From NCBI GenBank assembly GCA_910588565.1, contig CAJUPF010000003.1, forward strand, positions 1 to 36,880: DNA of 36,880 bases. Direction: 5' to 3'. The notes under the pieces are model-generated. The model was given only the letters and a program-made list of their open reading frames with translations. It did no database searches and was not told where the DNA came from. This document shows, piece by piece, positions 7,842-15,937 of the stretch (the first letter of the stretch is position 1; each line of letters opens with the position of its first letter). The DNA comes from an uncultured Lachnospiraceae bacterium. GTDB taxonomy: Bacteria > Bacillota > Clostridia > Lachnospirales > Lachnospiraceae. The translations under genes and the position numbers were made by a program.

Positions 7842-8567
7842 TCAATTTCTGTCCGGACAGAACGCTTCTCTCCCGGCTCCCTGCTGCCGCAGCCACATCT
7901 TTTTCCAGCTGATATAACCATAAATGTCATTGATAAAAAATGCGGCAAAGCAGATCATAACTGATAAATATGACAGTTCTGACAGCGAAGCCATCGTCCA
8001 GAGAACAATCAGAATCGTATCATTTACCGCATAGGCAAGCGCAAAATACGCACTCCTGCGAAACGTCAGATATACTGCGAGAAAGCTGGTTGTCACAGAA
8101 AGTGTGCTAAAGATCAGATTTGCCGTACCAAGCACATCCAGAATCCTATAAAATACTGTCGTAACACCAGCGGTCAGAGCAAACATAACTATCACCTCTT
8201 TTTGCTTCAGGCAGTTGACCTTCACTTCCATTCTGTTTCCATGAAACGGATTGCGCAGCCAGGAAATCAGGGCAACTACAGCCATCGGAGCTGTCATTCC
8301 AAGATAGGTAAGCATCTCTCCATAATACGCAAATGTAAACGCGGTAACGCCATACAAAATGCTGAATATTATCATCAATACCTGCCCGATGGGATTTCCT
8401 TTGGCATTCAAAAGCAGGGAAGTTACTCCGATTACAGACGCAATCAGCTTTAAATAGCCTGCTCGGTCAAACAGAACAAAGGAACTAATGATAAAGGCCA
8501 TAGATATACTCCAAAGAAAGATCTCTCCTCTGGAAAAATAGTGACGCAAAGAGTTTCGCTTTTCCAT
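7842..8567 (-). CDS. pnuC: PnuC-family nicotinamide riboside transporter
   Basis: Integral membrane transporter of the PnuC/SWEET-like fold, 241 residues with about seven hydrophobic segments, which takes up nicotinamide riboside or a similar vitamin B3 form for NAD synthesis. Family-like features are the small-residue membrane segments with LLNAKGNPIGQVLMIIFSIL (around residues 50-70), SWLRNP in the middle and the C-terminal FINDIYGYISWKKM, which matches the usual PnuC ending with N..Y....W. I chose the start at 8567 (MEKRNS) because TGGAGGTATGT lies before it; in-frame upstream codons lie inside the leader hairpin. The gene has its own promoter at 8687-8714 and a ~110-base leader ending in a terminator-like hairpin next to the ribosome site, which points to attenuation. 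The exact substrate (riboside, or possibly another vitamin for a PnuC relative) is inferred. Confidence 0.85.
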   Translation of the reverse strand: MEKRNSLRHYFSRGEIFLWSISMAFIISSFVLFDRAGYLKLIASVIGVTSLLLNAKGNPIGQVLMIIFSILYGVTAFTFAYYGEMLTYLGMTAPMAVVALISWLRNPFHGNRMEVKVNCLKQKEVIVMFALTAGVTTVFYRILDVLGTANLIFSTLSVTTSFLAVYLTFRRSAYFALAYAVNDTILIVLWTMASLSELSYLSVMICFAAFFINDIYGYISWKKMWLRQQGAGREAFCPDRN

Positions 8568-8577
8568 ACATACCTCC

Positions 8578-8644
8578 AAAAAAATAAGCATCCGCATATA
8601 CATCTTCTAAGACCTAACGATGTATACCGAATGCTTTCGCATTT
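8578..8644 (-). promoter_or_regulatory. pnuC leader attenuator, copy B of the shared stem-loop element
   Basis: In the pnuC leader RNA a long stem pairs AAGCAUUCGGUAUACAUC (8636-8619) with the arm at 8604-8586, followed by a U-rich run that ends directly at UGGAGG, the ribosome site. This is a textbook intrinsic terminator in a 5' leader. Just upstream AAUGC-GAAA-GCAUU (8643-8630) forms a competing small hairpin with a GNRA loop that uses the same GCAUU bases, and ACCG (near 8653) could pair with CGGU. The two mutually exclusive folds fit a switch. The ligand or trigger is unknown, and I do not recognise a named riboswitch class. Confidence 0.55.
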
Positions 8645-8686
8645 CATTACCCGGTGGCAATTTTTTATTCCTGTATAACTGATACT

Positions 8687-8714
8687 ATCGTATCATAAAA
8701 TATCAGAATGTCAA
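8687..8714 (-). promoter_or_regulatory. Promoter of pnuC
   Basis: Minus strand TTGACA (8714-8709), a 16-base spacer and TACGAT (8692-8687). It lies just beyond the stop codon of the upstream Uma2 gene, so pnuC is transcribed separately with a leader of about 110 bases. Confidence 0.6.
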
Positions 8715-8718
8715 TCCT

Positions 8719-9252
8719 TTATTCCACGTTTATAGTAAGCCCGTCAAATATCCCAACCGGAATATCTTCTCCAAAAGAATACTGTTCTACGGTTTCACTT
8801 TCAAATTCATAAACCATTACCATCTGTTTATCCGGATCAACAATCCAATACTCTCGAACACCTGCCGTATCATACTTTAACATCTTTTTTAAATAATCCC
8901 TTGATTTACTGCTTGGCGATACAACCTCAATAATCCAATCCGGCGCGCCATGACATCCTTTTTCATCCAATTTCGATATATCGCATATTATGGAGATATC
9001 CGGTTCAAAATAATTGATAGTATCTTCGTTTAAAAATACGGCAAAGGGTGCAGCCAGTACCTGGCAGGTTCCTGATTTGCTATCAATATAATTTGCAATT
9101 ACCTGATACAGTTTACCGCTTATCCTTTGATGTCTCCAGCCAGGCGGAGCCATATAATAAATCTCTCCATCAATTAGTTCCGCACGCTGGCCATCTGGTA
9201 AAGCATAAATATCATCAATTGTGTGCCCACGGTCTTTTTTCAATGCTTCCAT
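8719..9252 (-). CDS. Uma2 family (DUF820) restriction-endonuclease-fold protein
   Basis: A 177-residue protein of the Uma2/DUF820 family, which has the PD-(D/E)XK nuclease fold. Family signs in order: ELIDGEIYYMAPPGWRHQRIS near residues 25-45, FEPDISIICD (about 82-91, the conserved PD of the catalytic core), and PDWIIEVVSPSS (about 103-114, with the conserved acidic residue before V.SPS), then YWIVDPDK. Uma2 proteins are very common in cyanobacteria and occur scattered in Firmicutes; their biological role is not established, though a nuclease or mobile-element link has been proposed. The gene stands alone with its own promoter (9279-9307) and GGAGG ribosome site; no transposase or partner gene lies beside it. 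Confidence 0.88.
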   Translation of the reverse strand: MEALKKDRGHTIDDIYALPDGQRAELIDGEIYYMAPPGWRHQRISGKLYQVIANYIDSKSGTCQVLAAPFAVFLNEDTINYFEPDISIICDISKLDEKGCHGAPDWIIEVVSPSSKSRDYLKKMLKYDTAGVREYWIVDPDKQMVMVYEFESETVEQYSFGEDIPVGIFDGLTINVE

Positions 9253-9278
9253 CCTTTATAACCTCCGTTCTGAACCTA

Positions 9279-9307
9279 ATTATATACAATATTCACAGTA
9301 ATTACAA
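9279..9307 (-). promoter_or_regulatory. Promoter of the Uma2 gene
   Basis: Minus strand TTGTAA (9307-9302), 17 bases, TATAAT (9284-9279), about 27 bases before the start codon. Confidence 0.6.
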
Positions 9308-9407
9308 CGTTTTCCACAAATTGTACCGTCGGCAACGTATAGTCGCATTTCATACCCGCCAATGCCGCAGCTTAAGCAAAACATATCCCTGACGGACGCT
9401 TCGCCCC

Positions 9408-10478
9408 CTACACGCCAATACAATCCCGCCTCTTACGCAGCCGATCCTGCGAGCGCTTCTCCACCGCCGCACGCCGTCCCGGTAATGCAGCGCAGGCGGC
9501 AATCAGTGCGCTTACCACCAGCAGAAAATAAAAATTGATGCTCCTTGTCACACACATAGAAGCCGTCAGGCAGGCGCCGGGGAAGATAACGGCATACACG
9601 GTTTTATACATAAGCTCCGTAATCCCCTGCCCGCCAGGCAGCGGCAGCATATCCACCGCAATATACACGGTAGCCTGAATCATCATAACTGCCATCATCG
9701 AATGCCCTGACAAATGCATCCCCTTATAAATCAGCCAGGTCAGAAAGAACACGGAAAAACGCTGCACAAACGTAAATAACGTAACTACAGCGATATGTCT
9801 TTTATGCTGCAGGAAAAATACCACGGCTTTATGATAACTGTCCGCCATTTCAAACAGCTTTTCCCGGCGTGTTTCGGAGGGCTTGAGAATATGCAGCTTT
9901 TGCAGCAGCATTTCTCCTGCTGTTACAATTTTCTCAAAGCATCCCGGACTTATCATAATAAAAAGCAGAACCGCTACCAGAGCCGTATTTAAAAACAGCC
10001 CCAGAAAATACAGATAAAGATACTCCTTAAGATACAGGCAAAGTGACGGATACCAAAATATCAGGATACCGATTCCAATCAAAACCAAGACCAGTTTATA
10101 AATCAAAGCAACCGTCATCAGCACAACCGTACTGTCCGATATCCGAAGCCCCGCTTTTTTCATATAATACAGCTGCATGGGCTGCCCGCCTGTGGCAGAA
10201 GGCGTAATTCCGGAATAGAAAAATCCGATAAAAGAATACCGGATACAGGCGAAAACAGATATCCTGCATTGCAGCGCCCGCAGCAGATACCAGATCATCA
10301 TACCCTCTGCGGATACAAAAAATATTCCGGTCAGACAGGCAAAAAACAGATACACAGGATCCAATTTTTTTACTTCCTGCCATACATAGTACATATTATT
10401 CCCATGAAATATGGTATAAAACGTAAGCAGCATCAATGCCAAAAAGAAACAAATACTCAGTATATTTTTACGACTCAT
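9408..10478 (-). CDS. LPG-synthase-TM/flippase-like integral membrane protein
   Basis: Integral membrane protein of ~356 residues of the UPF0104/lysylphosphatidylglycerol-synthase transmembrane-domain family (MprF N-terminal flippase half, AglD-like). Visible family signs: about eight hydrophobic segments, the central SGITPSATGGQPMQLYYMKKAG motif region near residues 90-110, and LPLPGGQGITELMYKTVY in the second half. There is no soluble aminoacyl-transferase domain, so it is not a full MprF; it may move a lipid-linked molecule across the membrane. The start at 10478 (MSRKNI) has GGGAGAATCTAT before it; the in-frame codons upstream lie within the previous gene. It overlaps the end of the papain-like gene by 11 bases, so the two are translationally coupled in one operon with the glycosyltransferase. 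The lipid handled is unknown. Confidence 0.87.
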   Translation of the reverse strand: MSRKNILSICFFLALMLLTFYTIFHGNNMYYVWQEVKKLDPVYLFFACLTGIFFVSAEGMMIWYLLRALQCRISVFACIRYSFIGFFYSGITPSATGGQPMQLYYMKKAGLRISDSTVVLMTVALIYKLVLVLIGIGILIFWYPSLCLYLKEYLYLYFLGLFLNTALVAVLLFIMISPGCFEKIVTAGEMLLQKLHILKPSETRREKLFEMADSYHKAVVFFLQHKRHIAVVTLFTFVQRFSVFFLTWLIYKGMHLSGHSMMAVMMIQATVYIAVDMLPLPGGQGITELMYKTVYAVIFPGACLTASMCVTRSINFYFLLVVSALIAACAALPGRRAAVEKRSQDRLRKRRDCIGV

Positions 10479-11043
10479 ATAGATTCTCCCATCGTGCAGA
10501 TTCGTATGTACAACCACCTTGATGCAAAAAGTTCTCCAAAGAACCTTCATATAGAGTTTTTGTCTGTGTCAGTTCATAAAAATCCCTGGGTGTTACCAGT
10601 GAAAAATGTTTATGAAAAAGTTTGATTCCATTTTCCGATAAAAGCCTGGCGATAAAAGAAGAACAGGTATAATGCCGCTTCTGATAAAATGGTATCTGCA
10701 GCAGCAGAAACGGCAAACCTAACACACAGTAGTGATACTTAAAACGATTATGATAAAGTTCCCCTAACTGCGCCTCCATCGATTTCTTCTGCTGCAGCGT
10801 ACAGTCCAGGCTCATAACTTTATATCTTGCAGTCGGAAATGCCCGGCAGATTACCGGCAGCTCTTCCCGTTCAAATCCTGCAATTAACGGTACAAACGGA
10901 TTCCTGCGTCCAAAGCTGTATGCCTGTTCCAAATTGCAATCCAGCCCAATCACAACATGGACATAAGAAATTCCTGTATTCTTTCGTATAATAGATGCAA
11001 ATAAGCCTGGGGTATCAACCAGCGCCAGATATATTTTTTCCAT
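10468..11043 (-). CDS. Permuted papain-like (YiiX/NlpC-P60 superfamily) protein
   Basis: A 191-residue protein that looks like a circularly permuted NlpC/P60 or papain-like enzyme (YaeF/YiiX, C92-like). The order of likely catalytic residues supports this: a histidine early (YVHVVIGLD, near residue 29) followed by EQAYSFGRR, and a cysteine late (RHYTCSSFIARLL, near residue 136). Normal NlpC/P60 proteins have Cys first. Such enzymes act as amidases, peptidases or acyl hydrolases on cell-wall or lipid substrates; no substrate can be named here. There is no signal peptide, so it is probably cytoplasmic. AAGGAGTATACAGT lies before the start. It sits between a glycosyltransferase gene (84 bases upstream) and the flippase-like gene (overlapping), implying a shared job in making or trimming a membrane glycolipid or envelope polymer; this is inference. 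Confidence 0.72.
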   Translation of the reverse strand: MEKIYLALVDTPGLFASIIRKNTGISYVHVVIGLDCNLEQAYSFGRRNPFVPLIAGFEREELPVICRAFPTARYKVMSLDCTLQQKKSMEAQLGELYHNRFKYHYCVLGLPFLLLQIPFYQKRHYTCSSFIARLLSENGIKLFHKHFSLVTPRDFYELTQTKTLYEGSLENFLHQGGCTYESARWENLYES

Positions 11044-11127
11044 ACTGTATACTCCTTATCCAATGAATGTGCTCCGGGAATCTCTTTGTGTCTGATGTAT
11101 CAAATTTATGCCTTCCAGGCACTCCGG

Positions 11128-12150
11128 TCAATTAAACTGATAAATACGTCTTGCAGTACGATACCCGCATAACGTAAGAATGTCTCCAACTTTTCCAGGC
11201 AGGCAGGTCAGCCCGCTTAAAGACCTGTATTTCAATATATAGTACAATCTCCTGTTTTGGCTTCTGATAAAATACCAGAGAGCATCCCGCTTTCCCTTTG
11301 CCTCCGATGTGCCGATCAGCATCAGATGAATACAGGAAATGGACATCATAATAGAAATATTGCGCACCAGGTAACGGGCCAGCTTAGGCTGTATCCGGTT
11401 CAGTTTTTCCAAATCCGCGGAACATGCCACCAGCTTTGTGACATAAATCTGCTGGTCGATACGGCTCATCAGAACTTTTTCATTTACCGACTGATCTTCC
11501 CTTCCCAGAAAATAATGATACAGATCCAGGTTCAGATAACACATACTTCTGACATACGGCAGCGGATGGTTCGCAAACAGATTATCCACATAAAAGGTAT
11601 GCCGAGGCAGGCAGACGCCGGACTTGCGAAGTGTCTTTGTCCGATACCACAAAGAATGCATCACCAGATACTGGGATGGGCCAAAGGAACGTAAGTCTTC
11701 CCATCCACAGATTTTTCCAGGCACAAAAACATTCTGATAAGAAATGCATTTTACGGTATTTTCATACAAATGATCATACAGATAATTACAGACAATCAGA
11801 TCCGGCTCTATCCCCTCTGCATCCCAGCTGCGCAGCTGCTGCAAAAGTGTATGCAAAGCAGATTCATCCAGCCAGTCATCCGAATCTACCACCTTAAAAT
11901 AACGCCCTGTAGCAGCGGCAAGCCCTGCGTTGACAGCAGCCCCGTGACCGCCGTTCTCCTGATGTATTACCTTTACAATATCCGGATAATTCCAGGCATA
12001 GCTGTCGGCTAACGCTCCTGTGCCATCGGTGGAACCGTCATCTACAATAATAATCTCAACTGCTTTTCCATCACCCAGCAGCGTATCAATACAACGCTCC
12101 ATATAAGCTGCAGAATTATAACAGGGAACAGTAAATGTAATGTATTTCAT
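11128..12150 (-). CDS. Glycosyltransferase family 2 protein
   Basis: GT-A fold sugar transferase of family 2, ~340 residues. The nucleotide-sugar-binding N-terminal half shows TVPCYNSAAYMERCIDTLL, EIIIVDDGSTDGTGALAD, QENGGHGAAVNAGLAAATG and the metal-binding VVDSDDWLDE (DXD-type). The C-terminal ~120 residues are less conserved and basic and might sit at the membrane surface. It probably adds a sugar to a lipid or wall acceptor on the inner face of the membrane. The start at 12150 (MKYITF) follows AAAGGAGCCTGCC; the upstream ATG at 12168 has no ribosome site. It is the first gene of the glycosyltransferase / papain-like / flippase-like unit and has a repeat-containing leader. Sugar donor and acceptor are not readable. 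Confidence 0.9.
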   Translation of the reverse strand: MKYITFTVPCYNSAAYMERCIDTLLGDGKAVEIIIVDDGSTDGTGALADSYAWNYPDIVKVIHQENGGHGAAVNAGLAAATGRYFKVVDSDDWLDESALHTLLQQLRSWDAEGIEPDLIVCNYLYDHLYENTVKCISYQNVFVPGKICGWEDLRSFGPSQYLVMHSLWYRTKTLRKSGVCLPRHTFYVDNLFANHPLPYVRSMCYLNLDLYHYFLGREDQSVNEKVLMSRIDQQIYVTKLVACSADLEKLNRIQPKLARYLVRNISIMMSISCIHLMLIGTSEAKGKRDALWYFIRSQNRRLYYILKYRSLSGLTCLPGKVGDILTLCGYRTARRIYQFN

Positions 12151-12178
12151 GGCAGGCTCCTTTCGCATATACGATTTT

Positions 12179-12269
12179 CATTTCCTTATTACAGCGCTCG
12201 TTTTTTCGCGCATTCAGGTATGCCCGGAGGCATTTCCTTATTACAGCGCTCGTTTTTTCGCGCATTCAG
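12179..12269. repeat. Perfect 39-bp direct repeat before the glycosyltransferase gene
   Basis: Positions 12179-12217 and 12231-12269 are identical over 39 bases (period 52). Each copy holds GCGCTCG and CGCGC arms around a T6 tract. The 13-base spacer completes a small ATGCC-CGGA-GGCAT inverted repeat (12219-12232). It lies 29 bases before the glycosyltransferase start codon, hence in its leader or promoter zone. Confidence 0.85.
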
Positions 12270-12659
12270 TATTGTTGTTCACTCTGTTCACATATCAAAG
12301 TGTATCCAGAGGTGTTTCAATTAATATAACGATTCATTCACAGTAATTTTTTCATTTTTTTGTTAAAATTATTGTATCATAACAATTTAATTTCTTTTGT
12401 AAGGAAATATTAAGATTTATTAAGGATTGGCTTACAAAATTGTAATACTCCACAAAAAAACAGGAGAGGACTCCCGGAAAATAATTCTGCTTCCTCAATA
12501 TATTATGTGACTCATTTGATATCACAAAAATATATTGCAGGCAAACCTCATGTTCCAACAGTCCCTTCCTGCCTATATAATCTGTTTATATGCAATTATA
12601 TGAAACGCCGCTTTTACAGCAATGATAAAATATCTCCCTGCGTCCTTCTGCACAAAACA
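12270..12659. other. AT-rich intergenic region
   Basis: About 390 bases between the hybrid kinase stop and the direct repeat. It holds a terminator (12453-12475) and an AT-rich stretch near 12340-12420 that should include the promoter of the glycosyltransferase operon; several TATA-like words occur but no convincing -35/-10 pair. A 68-codon frame at 12352-12558 has no ribosome site and random-looking composition. Confidence 0.5.
12453..12475 (-). terminator. Terminator-like hairpin after the hybrid kinase gene
   Basis: On the minus strand GGGAG-UCCU-CUCCU forms a 5-bp stem followed by GUUUUUUU. It lies ~185 bases after the kinase stop codon. Confidence 0.5.
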
Positions 12660-15600
12660 CTATACCAGTATTCTGCTTAAGGTATCAAATAAACATCCGA
12701 TATCAATCGGTTTGGAAATATGATCGTTCATCCCGCTCTTAATCGCTTCCTGCTTATCCTCTTCAAACGCATTGGCTGTCATCGCGATAATCGGTATCGC
12801 GGCAAGCTCCCTGTTCGCAAGGCTGCGAATCCGCTTTGTTGCCTCATACCCATTCATAACCGGCATCTGAACATCCATAAGCACTAACTGATAGTAGTCT
12901 GGACTGGATTTTTCCAACATATCCACAGCAATCTGTCCGTTTTCTGCAATTTCTGTGGTGAATCCTGCATCCCCCAAAATAGCGGTCGCAATTTCCTGAT
13001 TCAGTTCATTATCCTCTGCCAGTAAAATCCGTCCTGTCGGGAATTCAATTTTCTTAGCGCTGCTGCTCTCTTCACTGCCGCAATCTAAAGAAACAATAGA
13101 ACGCAAACAGCTTCTCAGCTCTGACGGAAACAGCGGTTTACTGCAGAATGCCGTGACTCCGGCCTCTTTCGCCTCTTCCTCAATCTCTGACCAGTCGTAT
13201 GCCGTCAGAACAATAATCGGCACACCTTCTCCCATTTCTTTCCGAATCCTTCTGGCAACCTCAACTCCATTCATATCCGGAAGCATCCAGTCAATTATAT
13301 ACACACCGTAATTGTCACCGCGCGTCGCAGCCTGACGGGTACGCAAAACGGCTTCTTTTCCGGATAACGTCCACTCTGCACGCATCCCAATCTGCCCCAG
13401 CATATAAGAAACGCTGTCGCAAGTATTAAAATCATCATCCACCACCAGCGCCCTGCAGTTTCTCAGTTCCGGAATCTGCTGCGGTTCTTTTGCGCCGGAA
13501 TACAGACGGAATGTAAAAAATACTGTAAACTCTGTGCCTGTGCCCTGCTCGCTTTTCACTTTAATCGTACCATTCATCAAATCTACGATATTCTTCGTAA
13601 TCGCCATTCCAAGTCCCGTTCCCTGAATACCGCTGTTTGTCGAACTGCTCTCCCGCTCAAACGGCTCAAAAATATGCGCTACAAATTCCTCACTCATACC
13701 GATGCCGGTATCCCTGATGCTGAATTCATAGTTTGCATATCCACTTGGCGCTCCGGCTTTTTCTGTAATGCGCATACTGACAATACCACCCACAGGCGTA
13801 TATTTTACACAATTGCTGAGCAGATTTAAAAGTACCTGATTCAAGCGAAGCTTATCACAGTAAATTTCCTCGTCCAGGACATCTACGGCGTCAATATACA
13901 ATTCCAGCTGTTTCGCATAAATATCCGCCTGTAAAATATTGCGCAGCCCATGCAGAATATCCGGCAGGCTGCATGGTTTTTCATCCAGGTGAATCTTGCC
14001 GCTTTCAATACGGCTCATATCCAGGACATCATTGATCAGAGAGAGCAGATGGTTCCCCGATGTCATAATCTTCTTCAGATATTCTTCCGTCTGTTCTCTG
14101 TTCTCAATATGTGCGATTGCCAGAGCTGTAAACCCGACAATCGCATTCATTGGCGTACGAATATCATGTGACATATTGGAAAGGAATACACTCTTGGCTT
14201 TACTTGCCCTGTTTGCCTGTAAAAGGGCATCTTCCAACAGGCTTTTTTTCTCCATTTCCCTGCGAATTTCTTCATCTACACTGCGGAATCCCACAACGAT
14301 TCCTTTTTTGGAATTCCATTCGCCGGTACGCACAACTTTCATCTGGAAATACTTCATCTCATCATCTATAAACGTGCGGTAATTCACATAATACATCTGC
14401 TTATCCGCCAGTTCCTGAAACATCCGTTCCGAAGAGGAAGCCTCCCGCAGCATTTCCCGATCTTCCTCATAAACCATATGCTGGATATAAAGCTCCATAC
14501 TTTCTTTCAGAGAAAATTCTCCGGCAAAAATAGAATCAAACATATGATTGTGCTTATCATCCGTCCGAAGCGCCATCCCCATACCAGTACCCAGATCGTA
14601 AAAGCAGACCAGATTATAATCAATACTCAGGGCATGAATCAATTCCATATGATGTTTTTCCTGCCGCTCTTCCTGCTGCTTTTGGGCAGTGCAGTCCAGG
14701 ATAAACCGCTGATAAAACCATTCTCCATTTTCTTTTAAAAGCTTGACATTGCCCATCGTATGCAGTATTTTACCGCTTTTATGCCGTACACGGTATTCTA
14801 TGCTGACGCTGTCTCCCTCTTTCTGCAGCTCTAGAATGCAGTTTTTCAGTTTTTCTTTGTCTTCTTCCATAACGGATGACGCAATCATATTGAAACCGTC
14901 AGCCATCATTTCCTCCTGAGACTCATACCCTAAGATTCTGAGCGCCGCCTGGTTTACACTGAGGATGCGGCTTCCATCTACCGTATGGCACAATACGCCG
15001 CAATCGATTGTCGTAAAAATCTTTTCCAGAGACTGATTCTTCTGTACAATTTCCGCTTCATAAGCGCGTTCCTGCGTAACATCAATTGCCACGCCAACTG
15101 TTCCCGCAACGCTTCCATCCAGATCATACAGCGGAGATTTGTATGTCTTAAGCAGTCTCAAGCCCTCTTTCGTCTGAATCGTTTCTTCCGAAATACAAGT
15201 CGTTTCGCTGGTCATAACTTTACGCTCGGATTCGATACATGCAGGATCGTCATGCTCCACATCCCAGATATAGGCATGGCCTTGTCCCTCTACCTGCTCC
15301 TTTGTCTTATTGACTGCTGTGCAGAAACTGTCATTTACTTTTTCATGAATGCCGTCTTTGGTCTTGTACCAGATAAGATTGGGCACATTGTTAATCGTAG
15401 CGTCAAAGAAATGATTCGTCTCCCAGAAATCTTTGCTCATTTTACAGGTCTGCTGCCACCGACAGAACCGGAAATCGATTTCTTCATCTGTCATAGGCAA
15501 TGTCCATATGTCTTTCACCCAAAACAAAAACTCCGTCAATTGCGGAATCTGATTCTTATCCGCAAGCAAAATCAGTTCTGCGTCATCCCTCCTGTCTGCA

Positions 15601-15803
15601 ATCAGCGCATGTACATCCTTATTAATATCCATCTCTCTGATATCAGCAAAAATCACATCTGATTTTGCCGTCAAATCCCCTTGCGGCTGACTGCTTTCCA
15701 CAAATTCATGTGTAAACTGTTCTAGTGGAGAGATTTCTTTTATCCGTTCAAATACTCTGTTCTGATTCCCTGTTAAATAGAAATGAATATGACAGTGATA
15801 CAT
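12660..15803 (-). CDS. Hybrid sensor histidine kinase with PAS domains and two receivers
   Basis: Large 1047-residue signalling kinase without clear membrane segments, so probably cytoplasmic. Layout: residues 1-~120 resemble a degenerate receiver-like domain (FADIREM, LILLADK); ~125-245 PAS/PAC (ATINNVPNLIWYKTKDG ... VGVAIDVTQERA); ~255-375 a second PAS (DCGVLCHTVDG...); ~390-510 a third PAS-like region; HisKA ~537-605 with the phospho-acceptor H546 in LSNMSHDIRTPMN; HATPase ~645-765 with N-box LLNLLSNCVKYT and G-boxes DTGIGMS and GTGLGMA; receiver 1 ~784-900 with D838 in IIDWMLPDMNG; receiver 2 ~926-1045 with D977 in LMDVQMPVMNG. No Hpt or DNA-binding output domain is present, so phosphate would leave to another protein. 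Such hybrids are common in Lachnospiraceae; the signal is unknown. It has its own promoter (15882-15910) and GGGGGA ribosome site. Confidence 0.93.
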   Translation of the reverse strand: MYHCHIHFYLTGNQNRVFERIKEISPLEQFTHEFVESSQPQGDLTAKSDVIFADIREMDINKDVHALIADRRDDAELILLADKNQIPQLTEFLFWVKDIWTLPMTDEEIDFRFCRWQQTCKMSKDFWETNHFFDATINNVPNLIWYKTKDGIHEKVNDSFCTAVNKTKEQVEGQGHAYIWDVEHDDPACIESERKVMTSETTCISEETIQTKEGLRLLKTYKSPLYDLDGSVAGTVGVAIDVTQERAYEAEIVQKNQSLEKIFTTIDCGVLCHTVDGSRILSVNQAALRILGYESQEEMMADGFNMIASSVMEEDKEKLKNCILELQKEGDSVSIEYRVRHKSGKILHTMGNVKLLKENGEWFYQRFILDCTAQKQQEERQEKHHMELIHALSIDYNLVCFYDLGTGMGMALRTDDKHNHMFDSIFAGEFSLKESMELYIQHMVYEEDREMLREASSSERMFQELADKQMYYVNYRTFIDDEMKYFQMKVVRTGEWNSKKGIVVGFRSVDEEIRREMEKKSLLEDALLQANRASKAKSVFLSNMSHDIRTPMNAIVGFTALAIAHIENREQTEEYLKKIMTSGNHLLSLINDVLDMSRIESGKIHLDEKPCSLPDILHGLRNILQADIYAKQLELYIDAVDVLDEEIYCDKLRLNQVLLNLLSNCVKYTPVGGIVSMRITEKAGAPSGYANYEFSIRDTGIGMSEEFVAHIFEPFERESSSTNSGIQGTGLGMAITKNIVDLMNGTIKVKSEQGTGTEFTVFFTFRLYSGAKEPQQIPELRNCRALVVDDDFNTCDSVSYMLGQIGMRAEWTLSGKEAVLRTRQAATRGDNYGVYIIDWMLPDMNGVEVARRIRKEMGEGVPIIVLTAYDWSEIEEEAKEAGVTAFCSKPLFPSELRSCLRSIVSLDCGSEESSSAKKIEFPTGRILLAEDNELNQEIATAILGDAGFTTEIAENGQIAVDMLEKSSPDYYQLVLMDVQMPVMNGYEATKRIRSLANRELAAIPIIAMTANAFEEDKQEAIKSGMNDHISKPIDIGCLFDTLSRILV

Positions 15804-15881
15804 TTCGATTTCCCCCTATAAATTGTTCCATTTATCTCTATAACGTATATTTTTACAGAAAGTCAAACTGCCCATATTGCT

Positions 15882-15910
15882 ATTCTAACAAGGGTTTTTC
15901 ACTATGTCAA
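15882..15910 (-). promoter_or_regulatory. Promoter of the hybrid kinase gene
   Basis: Minus strand perfect TTGACA (15910-15905), 17-base spacer, TAGAAT (15887-15882), about 80 bases before the start codon. Confidence 0.65.
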
Positions 15911-15937
15911 TATTTTACACAAGAGAAAATCATATCC

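Noticed and set aside
12352..12558. 68-codon minus-strand frame in the AT-rich gap
   Set aside because: No ribosome site, composition like random AT-rich DNA, overlaps a terminator hairpin and matches nothing I know.
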